Assembly (NCBI GenBank): GCA_030639305.1 | Contig: DAOWCY010000322.1 | Span: forward strand, 1 to 5,058 | Source of the DNA: JAGLQA01 sp023135565 | Lineage (GTDB): Bacteria; Acidobacteriota; Aminicenantia; UBA2199 | Direction of reading: 5' to 3' | Length of the DNA: 5,058 bases | Part shown: one piece after another, positions 1 to 5,007 of the stretch | How the letters are laid out: every line of letters starts with the position of its first letter | Numbering within the stretch: the first letter of the stretch is position 1 | Position numbers and translations under genes: made by a program | Notes under the pieces: generated by a model | The model's database searches: none | The model's input: the letters and a program-made list of their open reading frames with translations, nothing else | Told to the model about the DNA's origin: nothing

Positions 1-44
1 AAAAAATTTAAAACAGCTTGCCTCCGGCGGCCCTGCCGGGGGCC
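1..44 (-). terminator. Terminator-like GC hairpin with T-rich tail, minus strand
   Basis: Read on the minus strand, GGCCC and GGGCC (positions 44-40 and 33-29) can form a 5-bp stem around a 6-nt loop. It is followed by a second GC-rich inverted segment (GCCGCCGGAGGC) and then a T-rich run at 14-1. This resembles an intrinsic terminator for leftward transcription and would suit the possible minus-strand gene end at 148-240. The T tract is not directly against the first stem, and the sequence is cut by the window edge, so the call is tentative. Confidence 0.3.
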
Positions 45-75
45 AAACTTTTGAAAAAGTTTGAACAAAACTTTT
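31..75 (-). repeat. Dispersed intergenic repeat, copy 1 (reverse orientation)
   Basis: The reverse complement of 31-75 matches 948-992 at 44 of 45 positions. The unit contains three alternating blocks, AAAAGTTT, AAACTTTT and AAAAGTTT, followed by the GC-rich end GGCCCCCGGCAGGG. The middle block can pair with either neighbour, so two mutually exclusive AT stems are possible. With copy 2 it forms an inverted pair bracketing the relBE module. No transposase and no obvious target-site duplication flank the pair. Confidence 0.85.
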
Positions 76-147
76 GTTTAAAAAAACGAGAAGCCCCCCT
101 ACAAAAGCTTTGAATTTCTCTTTTCCCAGCACTGAATAGTTACAGGA

Positions 148-273
148 TTACTTCAAGTGTGCGTCATTTTTACTTTGTTCTTCGCCGCGCAAATCTATGT
201 ACAGGTACTTTTCTAAAAACTCTTTCTTAAAATCATCCCGCTTAACAAATTTGTCGAAAATGCCATCAGGCAT
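148..273 (-). pseudogene. Possible 3' remnant of a minus-strand gene
   Basis: An open frame on the minus strand begins at an ATG at 273-271 and ends with TAA at 150-148 (41 aa). The last 30 residues, coded by 240-151, read like a natural charged C-terminus (begins RDDFKKEFLEKYLYIDLRGE). I do not recognise the family. The first 11 residues are antisense to the hicB leftover at 241-294, and there is no Shine-Dalgarno site before the ATG. The likeliest reading is the tail of a lost leftward gene fused at about 240/241 to unrelated DNA. A chance open frame is a real alternative. Confidence 0.25.
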
Positions 274-294
274 GAGATCGAGTCGCTTACTTGA
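241..294 (+). pseudogene. Duplicated 3' end of hicB (fragment)
   Basis: Read in frame, 241-294 codes for LNKFVENAIRHEIESLT and a TGA stop. This is 16 of 17 residues identical to the C-terminus of the HicB at 1434-1775, part of its ribbon-helix-helix domain. At the DNA level 241-295 matches 1722-1776 at 51 of 55 positions. Similarity stops abruptly at 241, where the upstream sequence is unrelated and holds an in-frame stop at 214-216. The fragment cannot make a product by itself. It is best explained as the leftover of a second hicAB copy or of a partial duplication. The few differences suggest the copies have been separate for some time. Confidence 0.8.
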
Positions 295-342
295 AGGGAA
301 GAATTAGCCTGTTCCATTTTTTTCTAAAATTTGGATTTAAGG

Positions 343-371
343 TTGCAATTCGCTAAAAAATGTGATATACA
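343..371 (+). promoter_or_regulatory. Predicted sigma-70-type promoter of relBE
   Basis: TTGCAA (343-348) and TATACA (366-371) lie 17 bp apart, and a TG two bases before the -10 element (363-364) gives an extended -10. Transcription would begin near 377-379, leaving a leader of about 19 nt that holds the ribosome site AGGA (385-388), 8 nt before the relB ATG. Each hexamer matches the consensus at 4 of 6 positions, so the promoter is moderate. Confidence 0.55.
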
Positions 372-380
372 TGTATTGCA
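344..380. promoter_or_regulatory. Candidate autoregulatory operator of relBE
   Basis: A perfect 10-bp palindrome, ATACATGTAT (367-376), overlaps the -10 element and predicted start point. An outer inverted repeat, TGCAAT (344-349) with ATTGCA (375-380), spans the promoter. Ribbon-helix-helix antitoxins of this class normally bind such palindromes and repress their own operon with the toxin as co-repressor. Position and symmetry fit that role, but binding is inferred. Confidence 0.45.
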
Positions 381-396
381 TTGCAGGAAAATAAAA

Positions 397-621
397 ATGT
401 TAGCAATTAGATTATCAAAAGATATAGAAGAACGACTTGAACGATTAGCCCGCGCCACCGGTCGTACTAAAACTTTTTATGCCCGCCAGGCGATATTAGA
501 GCACCTGGATGATTTTGAAGATTATTATCTTGCCGAAGAGGTAAAGACACGCTTGAAATCCGGCGAAGAGTCCACTGTCCCTCTCGATGAAGTGATTAAG
601 CGCTATGGCATGGAAAGTTGA
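397..621 (+). CDS. relB: RelB-type ribbon-helix-helix antitoxin
   Basis: This 74-residue protein is the likely antitoxin of a RelE/ParE-superfamily toxin coded just downstream. Residues 1-40 (MLAIRLSKDIEERLERLA, then TGRTKTFYARQAILEHL) have the RHH pattern: a short beta strand followed by two helices, used for dimerisation and operator binding. Residues 41-74 are acidic and probably wrap the toxin, as in other RelB/DinJ-like antitoxins. The ATG at 397 is preferred over an in-frame TTG at 331. It has AGGA 8 nt upstream, begins exactly at the RHH strand, and the longer form would read through the promoter. The last 17 nt overlap the toxin gene, so the two are translated together. It is probably cytoplasmic and autoregulated through the palindrome at 367-376. 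The family is clear; the exact subfamily name is less so. Confidence 0.88.
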   Translation: MLAIRLSKDIEERLERLARATGRTKTFYARQAILEHLDDFEDYYLAEEVKTRLKSGEESTVPLDEVIKRYGMES

Positions 622-871
622 GTTCGCAAACACAGCGGAAAAGGAACTGAGCAAACTGGATAAAAAAGAAGCCGGGCGAATAGTTATTTTTTTGCGTGAC
701 CGGATTTCAACGGGTGAAAGCCCCCGTTCAGTTGGCGCTCCACTTAAAGGCCCTTTAGGGCAATACTGGAAATACCGGGTGGGCGACTACCGGCTTATCT
801 GTGACATCCAGGATGAGAAAATTACCGTACTGGTTTTGAGAGTCGGTCATCGTGGGGCTGTGTATAGGTAA
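605..871 (+). CDS. relE: RelE/ParE-superfamily toxin
   Basis: This 88-residue protein has full family length and is probably a ribosome-dependent mRNA endonuclease held inactive by the antitoxin. The fold signature is visible. The start MAWKVEFANTAEKEL is the first strand and helix. PLKGPLGQYWKYRVGDYR (46-63) and VLVLRVGHRGAVYR (75-88) are the core strands. Aligned by eye with E. coli RelE, Lys56, Arg58, Arg63, Arg83 and Tyr87 fall near the catalytic Lys52, Lys54, Arg61, Arg81 and Tyr87, so the active site looks intact. The ATG overlaps the end of the antitoxin gene by 17 nt, a usual arrangement in these operons. I see no internal lesion. A ParE-like gyrase target cannot be excluded from sequence alone, but the retained Arg and Tyr residues favour RNase activity. 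Confidence 0.9.
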   Translation: MAWKVEFANTAEKELSKLDKKEAGRIVIFLRDRISTGESPRSVGAPLKGPLGQYWKYRVGDYRLICDIQDEKITVLVLRVGHRGAVYR

Positions 872-902
872 ATTGTCGTGGGTTTCAGCCTATGAGGGGC
901 GC

Positions 903-992
903 TTCGCGGCAGGGGCAACGGGTGAGTGCTTTTGATTCTAAATAATTAAAAGTTTTGATCAAACTTTTTCAAAAGTTTGGCCCCCGGCAGGG
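903..992 (+). repeat. Dispersed intergenic repeat, copy 2 (forward)
   Basis: This is the most complete copy in the window, starting 31 nt after the relE stop. Its left half (903-953) matches 5008-5058 at 43 of 51 positions. Its right half (948-992) matches the reverse complement of 31-75 at 44 of 45. The left half carries GTGAG, TTTTGATT and TAAATAATTAAAAGT. The right half carries AAAAGTTT (948-955), AAACTTTT (961-968) and AAAAGTTT (971-978), then GGCCCCCGGCAGGG. The stems are AT-rich and not followed by a T tract, so a simple intrinsic terminator is not clear. Confidence 0.85.
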
Positions 993-1111
993 AGTCCCTC
1001 AGAGTTTTCGAATGCCCGTTTGCTGGGGCTGCATTAGCCTATCCCCTTTTTTTTCTTCCAAATCGGCGGCAGCCCTCACCTGCAAAAGGAATAAGAAAAA
1101 AACTTCCAGCC

Positions 1112-1140
1112 TTGACAGTGCTATCGTTTTGTGCTATCAT
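1112..1140 (+). promoter_or_regulatory. Predicted promoter of hicAB with direct-repeat operator
   Basis: A perfect -35 TTGACA (1112-1117) and a -10 TATCAT (1135-1140) are 17 bp apart, with TG at 1132-1133 making an extended -10. Transcription should begin near 1147. The 8-bp sequence GTGCTATC occurs twice, at 1118-1125 and 1131-1138, in the spacer and over the -10. This is a plausible binding site for the RHH domain of HicB. The promoter is strong by sequence; the operator role is inferred. Confidence 0.65.
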
Positions 1141-1186
1141 GCTGCTGCGCTCCCATTGTGCGGCAATCTATAAAGAGGTTTTGTGT

Positions 1187-1437
1187 ATGGCTAAAAAAGA
1201 TAAGATAATTGAAAGATTTTTGACAAAGCCGCCGAGGAAAGATTTAACTTTCGAGGAATTAGAAAGACTGTTTTCCATATTGGGGTATGTTAAAAAAGAG
1301 GGAAAAGGTTCGCGGTCAGGTTTTTAAACCGGGAAGGCGGTGATGTTTTTACCGTACATTAACCCCACCCGGAAAATATCTTAAAATCCTATGTGGTTAA
1401 AGCAGTTTACGAAAAATTAAAGGAGATTATAAAATGA
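1187..1437 (+). pseudogene. hicA: hicA toxin, inactivated by frameshift and nonsense codon
   Basis: The intact frame gives 46 residues (start MAKKDKIIERFLTKPPRK, end EGKGSRSGF) and stops at TAA 1325-1327. Moving back one base at the five-T run (1321-1325) restores the HicA sequence LNREGGDVFTVH. It is followed by a stop at 1360-1362 exactly where the family's HKPHP motif has Lys (AAA changed to TAA), and then by PHPENILKSYVVKAVYEKLK to TGA at 1435-1437. The restored gene would have about 83 codons, normal for HicA, an mRNA interferase with a dsRBD-like fold. The restored end overlaps the hicB start as ATGA. The promoter and ribosome site are still good, so the message is probably made mainly for hicB. 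A sequencing indel could explain the frameshift but not the second stop. Confidence 0.85.
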
Positions 1438-1775
1438 GCAATCTTCTAACTTACAAAAATTATACCGGTTCCGTGGAATATTCAGCGGAAGATGAGGTGT
1501 TTTACGGGAAAATCGAGTTTATTACAGACACGGTGCTTTATGAAGGCAGGTCTGTGGAAGAACTAAAAAAGAATTTTCAAGAAGCGGTTGAAGATTATAT
1601 AGAAGCCTGCGAAGATATGGGTAAAAAACCACAGAAACCTTTTAAAGGAAAAATCCTGGCCCGGATAGACCCGGAACTCCATAAAAAAGCGGCTTTAGCC
1701 TCATTACAAAGGCGAGTTTCCCTTAACAAGTTTGTCGAAAATGCCATCAGGCATGAAATCGAGTCGCTTATCTGA
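1434..1775 (+). CDS. hicB: HicB-family antitoxin with C-terminal ribbon-helix-helix domain
   Basis: This is an intact 113-residue antitoxin. Residues 4-66 form the degraded RNase H-like HicB fold (YTGSVEYSAEDEVFYGKI, then ITDTVLYEGRSVEELKKNF, then EAVEDYIEACEDMGKKP), which contacts the toxin. Residues 71-111 (KGKILARIDPELHKKAALAS through SLNKFVENAIRHEIESL) form an Arc/MetJ-type RHH domain for operator binding. The ATG has a strong AAAGGAG (1419-1425) 8 nt upstream and sits in the ATGA relic of the hicA-hicB overlap. Its partner toxin is broken. It may therefore survive as an orphan antitoxin, a repressor of the old promoter, or protection against a HicA coded elsewhere; these roles are inferred. 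Its last 54 nt are duplicated at 241-294. Confidence 0.92.
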   Translation: MSNLLTYKNYTGSVEYSAEDEVFYGKIEFITDTVLYEGRSVEELKKNFQEAVEDYIEACEDMGKKPQKPFKGKILARIDPELHKKAALASLQRRVSLNKFVENAIRHEIESLI

Positions 1776-1781
1776 AAAGGG

Positions 1782-1794
1782 GGTGCGGCGCACC
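1782..1794 (+). other. Short GC hairpin after hicB
   Basis: GGTGC (1782-1786) and GCACC (1790-1794) form a perfect 5-bp stem with a 3-nt loop, 6 nt after the hicB stop. There is no T tract after it, so it is a weak terminator candidate or an mRNA 3' stabilising structure. Confidence 0.3.
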
Positions 1795-1870
1795 AAGCCT
1801 ATGGGGGCCTGGATTTTCAACAAACTTCCACGTATTGCCGGCAAAAATTGGATTGTTAGAGGCAGTGCAC

Positions 1871-1899
1871 TTGACAGAAAGGCAATAAAGCTTTACAAT
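1871..1899 (+). promoter_or_regulatory. Near-consensus promoter of the tatA-methyltransferase-lepA operon
   Basis: A perfect -35 TTGACA (1871-1876) and a -10 TACAAT (1894-1899; 5 of 6) are 17 bp apart. The start should fall near 1906, giving a leader of about 16 nt with AAGGAG at 1909-1914, 7 nt before the tatA ATG. This suggests constitutive housekeeping-type expression. No operator-like symmetry stands out. Confidence 0.75.
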
Positions 1900-1921
1900 C
1901 CATTCATCAAGGAGCAAAAAC

Positions 1922-2113
1922 ATGATCGGAAGTTTCGGCATCCCGGAGATGCTTGTAATATTAGTAATCGTCGCGCTGCTGTTCGGCGGGAAAAAACTGC
2001 CGCAGTTGGGCAAAGGTTTAGGCGAAGGTATCTCGAATTTTAAGAACTCACTGTTAGGTAAAGATAAAAAAGAATCAGATAATAAAGAATCGGATAATGA
2101 GAAGGGTAATTGA
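1922..2113 (+). CDS. tatA: Sec-independent protein translocase subunit TatA
   Basis: This 63-residue inner-membrane protein should polymerise with TatC (not in this window) to move folded twin-arginine proteins across the membrane. Order of parts: a short N-terminus with Pro8-Glu9; one membrane helix (about 8-21, EMLVILVIVALLF); the Gly22-Gly23 hinge; an amphipathic helix (about 24-45, KKLPQLGKGLGEGISNF) with the conserved Phe40; then a charged, disordered tail. The glycine-rich hinge and the LP-x-LGK-x-LG pattern are diagnostic of TatA/E. The start is secure because of AAGGAG 7 nt upstream. It is short for TatA, and TatE-like naming is possible. The tail carries a tandem KESDN repeat. Its 3' end overlaps the methyltransferase gene by 17 nt. 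Confidence 0.95.
   Translation: MIGSFGIPEMLVILVIVALLFGGKKLPQLGKGLGEGISNFKNSLLGKDKKESDNKESDNEKGN
2069..2098 (+). repeat. Two 15-bp tandem repeats in the tatA tail
   Basis: Two in-frame units, AAAGAATCAGATAAT and AAAGAATCGGATAAT (14 of 15 identical), code for KESDN twice. They extend the acidic-basic tail of TatA and end on the ATG region of the next gene (2097). The unit length of 15 keeps the frame, so copy number could vary without harming TatA. Confidence 0.85.
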
Positions 2114-3173
2114 AGAATTAGTCGAAAAAAGAAAAAAAGAACAAGATAAACTATCAACCGCCTTCGATGAATTAGGGAAATTAATCGAGCGGAGAGGTCT
2201 GTTTAAGAAAAAAAAAGGCGCTGTTAGACAGAAACTCGCGGAGATCAACCAGGCCCTGAACGAACTGGTAACCGCCCAGGATAGGGAGTGGGACGCCTAT
2301 AACAACAATCATTCCACCGGCGTATTCAAGTCGCTGCAGTGGAAAATCGAAAAAATGGAAGCGGAATACTCCCACGTCAAAACTCTTCTTTCCAACTTTA
2401 TCACCTTAGAGGCCAGCCTGCAGAGACTGATAGATACTGTAGATAAAAAAAGCGGCGCCGGGGAAGAAACCTCCTCCGGTCTAAAAGAGATCAAAAAACA
2501 ACTGTCGGTATACCAATATTCCGATTTTGAACAACGTTTCAGGGGCGGCGCAGAAGAGGTCAAAGAGAAACTAAAACAATACCTGCCTGTGTTCGACACT
2601 GCCGATAATATACTGGATATCGGCTGCGGTAGGGGCGAATTTCTCGAACTAATGCAGCAAGAAGGGCAAAAAGCCCGCGGTATCGACATTTCCGCATCCA
2701 TGCTAAAAGAAGCGGCGGAGAAAGGTCTCCAATGTGAAAAAACCGACGCCCTGCAATATTTAAACCGGCAGCCCGATGCGTCCTTCGGCGGTATTTTTTC
2801 CGCCCAGGTGATCGAGCATTTACAGCCTGAATATTTGAGAGACTTAGTGCGGGAATCATTCCGGGCGCTGCAAAAAGATTCGCCCATCCTTTTAGAAACC
2901 ATCAACCCGCTGTCTCTATTTGCCCTCAGCAACATCTATTTTCTCGACGTCACCCACCGGAAACCGCTGCACCCTGAATACATGAGATACCTGCTGGAAA
3001 GTTCCGGTTTTTCCGATGTGCGCATCATCTACTCCGGCGACTTGAGCGAAGAACAGTTGGTGGAGGCCGGACCGGACCAGCCGCTGGCTAAAGAATTCAA
3101 TACCAACGTGGATAAATTAAATAAAATGTTGTATTTTTCCCCGGTATATGCTGTTACAGGGATTAAGCGATGA
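2097..3173 (+). CDS. Coiled-coil class I SAM-dependent methyltransferase, substrate unknown
   Basis: This 358-residue protein has two parts. Residues 1-135 are highly charged and helical with heptad-like spacing, so probably coiled coil. Residues 140-358 are a Rossmann methyltransferase. The SAM site is clear: motif I ILDIGCGRGEFL (172-183), the acidic end of strand 2 in GIDIS (Asp197), an acidic residue in TDALQYL, and FSAQVIEHL (234-242). The tail has DVTHRKPLHPEYMRYLL (284-300), with conserved His and Pro residues often seen in methyltransferases coded near envelope sugar genes. FRGGAEEVKEKLKQYLPVF (148-166) leads into the fold. A role in polysaccharide or lipid modification is possible but is inference only. 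The ATG overlaps tatA by 17 nt and lacks a clear ribosome site, so translation is probably coupled to tatA. The TGA overlaps the lepA ATG by 4 nt. No signal peptide or membrane helix is visible. Confidence 0.88.
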   Translation: MRRVIEELVEKRKKEQDKLSTAFDELGKLIERRGLFKKKKGAVRQKLAEINQALNELVTAQDREWDAYNNNHSTGVFKSLQWKIEKMEAEYSHVKTLLSNFITLEASLQRLIDTVDKKSGAGEETSSGLKEIKKQLSVYQYSDFEQRFRGGAEEVKEKLKQYLPVFDTADNILDIGCGRGEFLELMQQEGQKARGIDISASMLKEAAEKGLQCEKTDALQYLNRQPDASFGGIFSAQVIEHLQPEYLRDLVRESFRALQKDSPILLETINPLSLFALSNIYFLDVTHRKPLHPEYMRYLLESSGFSDVRIIYSGDLSEEQLVEAGPDQPLAKEFNTNVDKLNKMLYFSPVYAVTGIKR

Positions 3174-4969
3174 AACACATCCGCAATTTTTCTATAATCG
3201 CCCATATCGACCACGGCAAAACCACCCTTTCGGACCGCCTGTTGGAGATTACCGGCGCCATATCCAAAAGGGAGATGCAGGCTCAACCTCAAGTACTGGA
3301 TTCCATGGATTTGGAACGGGAAAGAGGCATTACCATCAAGTCCCATTTTGTCAGGTTGTATTACAAAGACCCAAAAGGCGAAGAGTATACTATCAACCTT
3401 ATCGACACCCCCGGCCATATAGATTTTAACTACGAAGTGTCGCGGTCGCTGGCCGCCTGCGAAGGGGCGCTGTTAGTGATAGACGCCACCCAGGGCATCG
3501 AAGCCCAAACCGTTGCCAACACCTACCTGGCCATGGAGAACGACCTGACCTTAATCCCGGTGATGAACAAAATCGATCTGCCCAACAACGAGTTAGATAA
3601 ATCTTTAGAGCAGTTGGAACATATTATCGGCATCGGCAGGGAAGAGGCTCTGCCGGTCAGCGCCAAAACCGGCCAGGGCGTGGAAGAGATTTTGCCCGCC
3701 ATTTTGGAGCGCATCCCCCCGCCCGAAGGCGACGTACAGGCGCCGCTGCGGGCTTTGATTTTCGACTCCTGGTTCGATTCGTACCGGGGGGTAATTATCC
3801 TGGTGCGCATCATCGACGGTGTGTTAAAAAAGGGGGACAGGATAAAATTTCTTTCCAACAACGCCGAATACGAAATCACCGAATTGGGTGTGCACACTCC
3901 CAAGCCCAAGACTTTGAAAAATCTTTCTGCCGGGGAAGTAGGTTATGTCATCGGCAGCATAAAGAATTTGACCGAGGTCAAAATAGGCGATACCATTACC
4001 CTTTCCGGTGAAGACCGGATTAAGGCGCTGCCCGGTTTCAAAGAGCCGCAGCCCATGGTATTTACCGGGTTTTATCCTGCTGAAGGAACCAGCCACGAGG
4101 AGCTGCGGGATTCTTTAGAGAAGTTGATTTTGAACGATTCCGCCCTCACTTTTGAGCCTGAGACTTCGCCCGCTTTAGGCATTGGGTTCCGCTGTGGTTT
4201 TTTGGGACTGCTGCACAAGGAGATTATCCAGGAGCGGTTGGAGCGGGAGTATAACCTTAATATTGTCACCACTGCTCCTTCGGTCAGGTACCGGGTAACG
4301 GACACGCAGGGTGAGACTTTCGAGATCGAATCGCCGGGCGGGCTTCCCGAACCCCAACACGTTCAATATATCGAAGAACCATATATCGAAGCCATTATCA
4401 TAACGCCGGACACCTATCTGGGCAATATAATAAAATTGCTGCAAAAGAGGCGCGGGATTCACAAAAAGATGGATTACATCAGTCCGCAGCGTGTACATCT
4501 TACTTATGATTTGCCTTTAGCGGAAGTATTATATGATTTTTTCAACAAGATCAAATCTCTATCCAGCGGTTATGCTTCATTCGATTACGAGATTAAAGAT
4601 TACCGCCGCTCGCCTTTGATGAAGTTGGACATCCTGGTTAACGGGGACGCGGTGGATGCCCTGGCTTTGATCGTGCACAAGGACAATGCTTACACCGTCG
4701 GCAGCCAGGTCACTTCGCGGATGAAAAAGGTGATTCCCCGGCAGTTGTTCGAAGTGGTTCTGCAGGCTGCCATCAGCAGGCGGATTATTGCCAGGACGGT
4801 AGTAAAAGCTTTGAAGAAGAATGTTTTGGCTAAGTGTTACGGCGGGGACATCACCCGCAAGATGAAGTTATTAGAAAAGCAGAAGAAAGGCAAGAAGCGG
4901 ATGAAGCGGATAGGCCGTGTGGACATTCCCCAGGAAGCTTTTTTAGCCGCCTTAGAATTAGAAGACTAA
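3170..4969 (+). CDS. lepA: Elongation factor 4 (LepA), ribosomal GTPase
   Basis: This is a full-length 599-residue EF4, which acts on ribosomes with mispositioned tRNAs and in initiation or assembly under stress. The G domain has the P-loop AHIDHGKT (11-18), switch I RGITIK (52-57), DTPGH (79-83), NKID (133-136) and SAK (164-166). A beta-barrel follows (about 190-280), then EF-G-like domains III and V, including GFRCGFLGLLHKEIIQERLE (339-358). The EF4-specific C-terminal domain starts near 480 and includes NVLAKCYGGDITRK (551-564) and KKRMKRIGRVDIPQEAF (575-591). The catalytic His is residue 83, against 81 in E. coli, because two residues are added at about 39-41. AGGGA (3158-3162) lies 7 nt before the ATG, which overlaps the upstream gene as ATGA. 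All key motifs are intact. Standing after a methyltransferase and tatA is unusual; lepA is often followed by lepB or hemN. Confidence 0.98.
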   Translation: MKHIRNFSIIAHIDHGKTTLSDRLLEITGAISKREMQAQPQVLDSMDLERERGITIKSHFVRLYYKDPKGEEYTINLIDTPGHIDFNYEVSRSLAACEGALLVIDATQGIEAQTVANTYLAMENDLTLIPVMNKIDLPNNELDKSLEQLEHIIGIGREEALPVSAKTGQGVEEILPAILERIPPPEGDVQAPLRALIFDSWFDSYRGVIILVRIIDGVLKKGDRIKFLSNNAEYEITELGVHTPKPKTLKNLSAGEVGYVIGSIKNLTEVKIGDTITLSGEDRIKALPGFKEPQPMVFTGFYPAEGTSHEELRDSLEKLILNDSALTFEPETSPALGIGFRCGFLGLLHKEIIQERLEREYNLNIVTTAPSVRYRVTDTQGETFEIESPGGLPEPQHVQYIEEPYIEAIIITPDTYLGNIIKLLQKRRGIHKKMDYISPQRVHLTYDLPLAEVLYDFFNKIKSLSSGYASFDYEIKDYRRSPLMKLDILVNGDAVDALALIVHKDNAYTVGSQVTSRMKKVIPRQLFEVVLQAAISRRIIARTVVKALKKNVLAKCYGGDITRKMKLLEKQKKGKKRMKRIGRVDIPQEAFLAALELED

Positions 4970-4978
4970 CGGACGGCG

Positions 4979-4993
4979 GCCCACCACGTGGGC
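4979..4993 (+). terminator. GC hairpin downstream of lepA
   Basis: GCCCAC (4979-4984) and GTGGGC (4988-4993) pair perfectly as a 6-bp stem with a CAC loop, 10 nt after the lepA stop. No T tract follows directly, the nearest T run being at 5034-5038. It may slow polymerase or protect the 3' end rather than terminate by itself. Confidence 0.4.
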
Positions 4994-5007
4994 AGGGAAT
5001 AAGCAGT

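Larger units (their letters stand above)
1..396. other. Gene-poor mosaic left flank
   Basis: This stretch has no intact gene that I can support. It holds a reverse-oriented copy of a dispersed repeat (31-75), GC-rich hairpin sequence with a T-rich tail on the minus strand (1-44), a possible minus-strand gene end (148-240), a duplicated hicB 3' end (241-294), and the relB promoter and operator region (343-380). The layout looks like a recombination scar between unrelated pieces. The parts are seen in the sequence; the scar interpretation is inference. Confidence 0.7.
872..1186. other. Intergenic region between relE and hicA
   Basis: The 315 nt between the two TA modules hold no convincing gene. 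They contain repeat copy 2 (903-992), a T-rich stretch (1047-1058) and the hicA promoter (1112-1140). The hicA ribosome site AGAGG (1174-1178) lies 8 nt before its ATG. Open frames here cross the repeat, the promoter and the ribosome site and do not look like proteins. Confidence 0.8.

Noticed and set aside
331..396. Longer RelB start at TTG 331
   Set aside because: It adds 22 residues unlike the RHH family and runs through the predicted promoter and ribosome site. The ATG at 397 has good AGGA spacing and begins at the first RHH strand.
31..992. Composite transposon or MITE around relBE
   Set aside because: There is no transposase, the sequences outside the inverted repeats show no target duplication, and a third related copy lies alone after lepA.
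977..1186. Upstream extension of the hicA frame and an overlapping short frame at 955-1173
   Set aside because: Both cross the dispersed repeat and, between them, the hicA promoter and ribosome site. The residues are low-complexity and unlike a protein, and HicA proteins begin at MAKKDK.
1319..1329. Programmed -1 frameshift in hicA at the T run
   Set aside because: The frame after slippage meets a TAA at 1360-1362 before the HicA core is finished, so slippage could not make a full toxin. Decay is simpler.
1732..2043. Plus-strand open frame across the hicB end and tatA start
   Set aside because: It is out of frame with both well-supported genes, crosses the tatA promoter and has no family-like pattern.
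2309..2935. Long minus-strand frame opposite the methyltransferase
   Set aside because: It is rich in Ser, Cys and Arg, as expected for the complement of a real gene. The plus strand has clear SAM-binding motifs.
3523..4498. Several minus-strand open frames opposite lepA
   Set aside because: They are shadows of the strongly conserved lepA and have no ribosome sites or recognisable domains.
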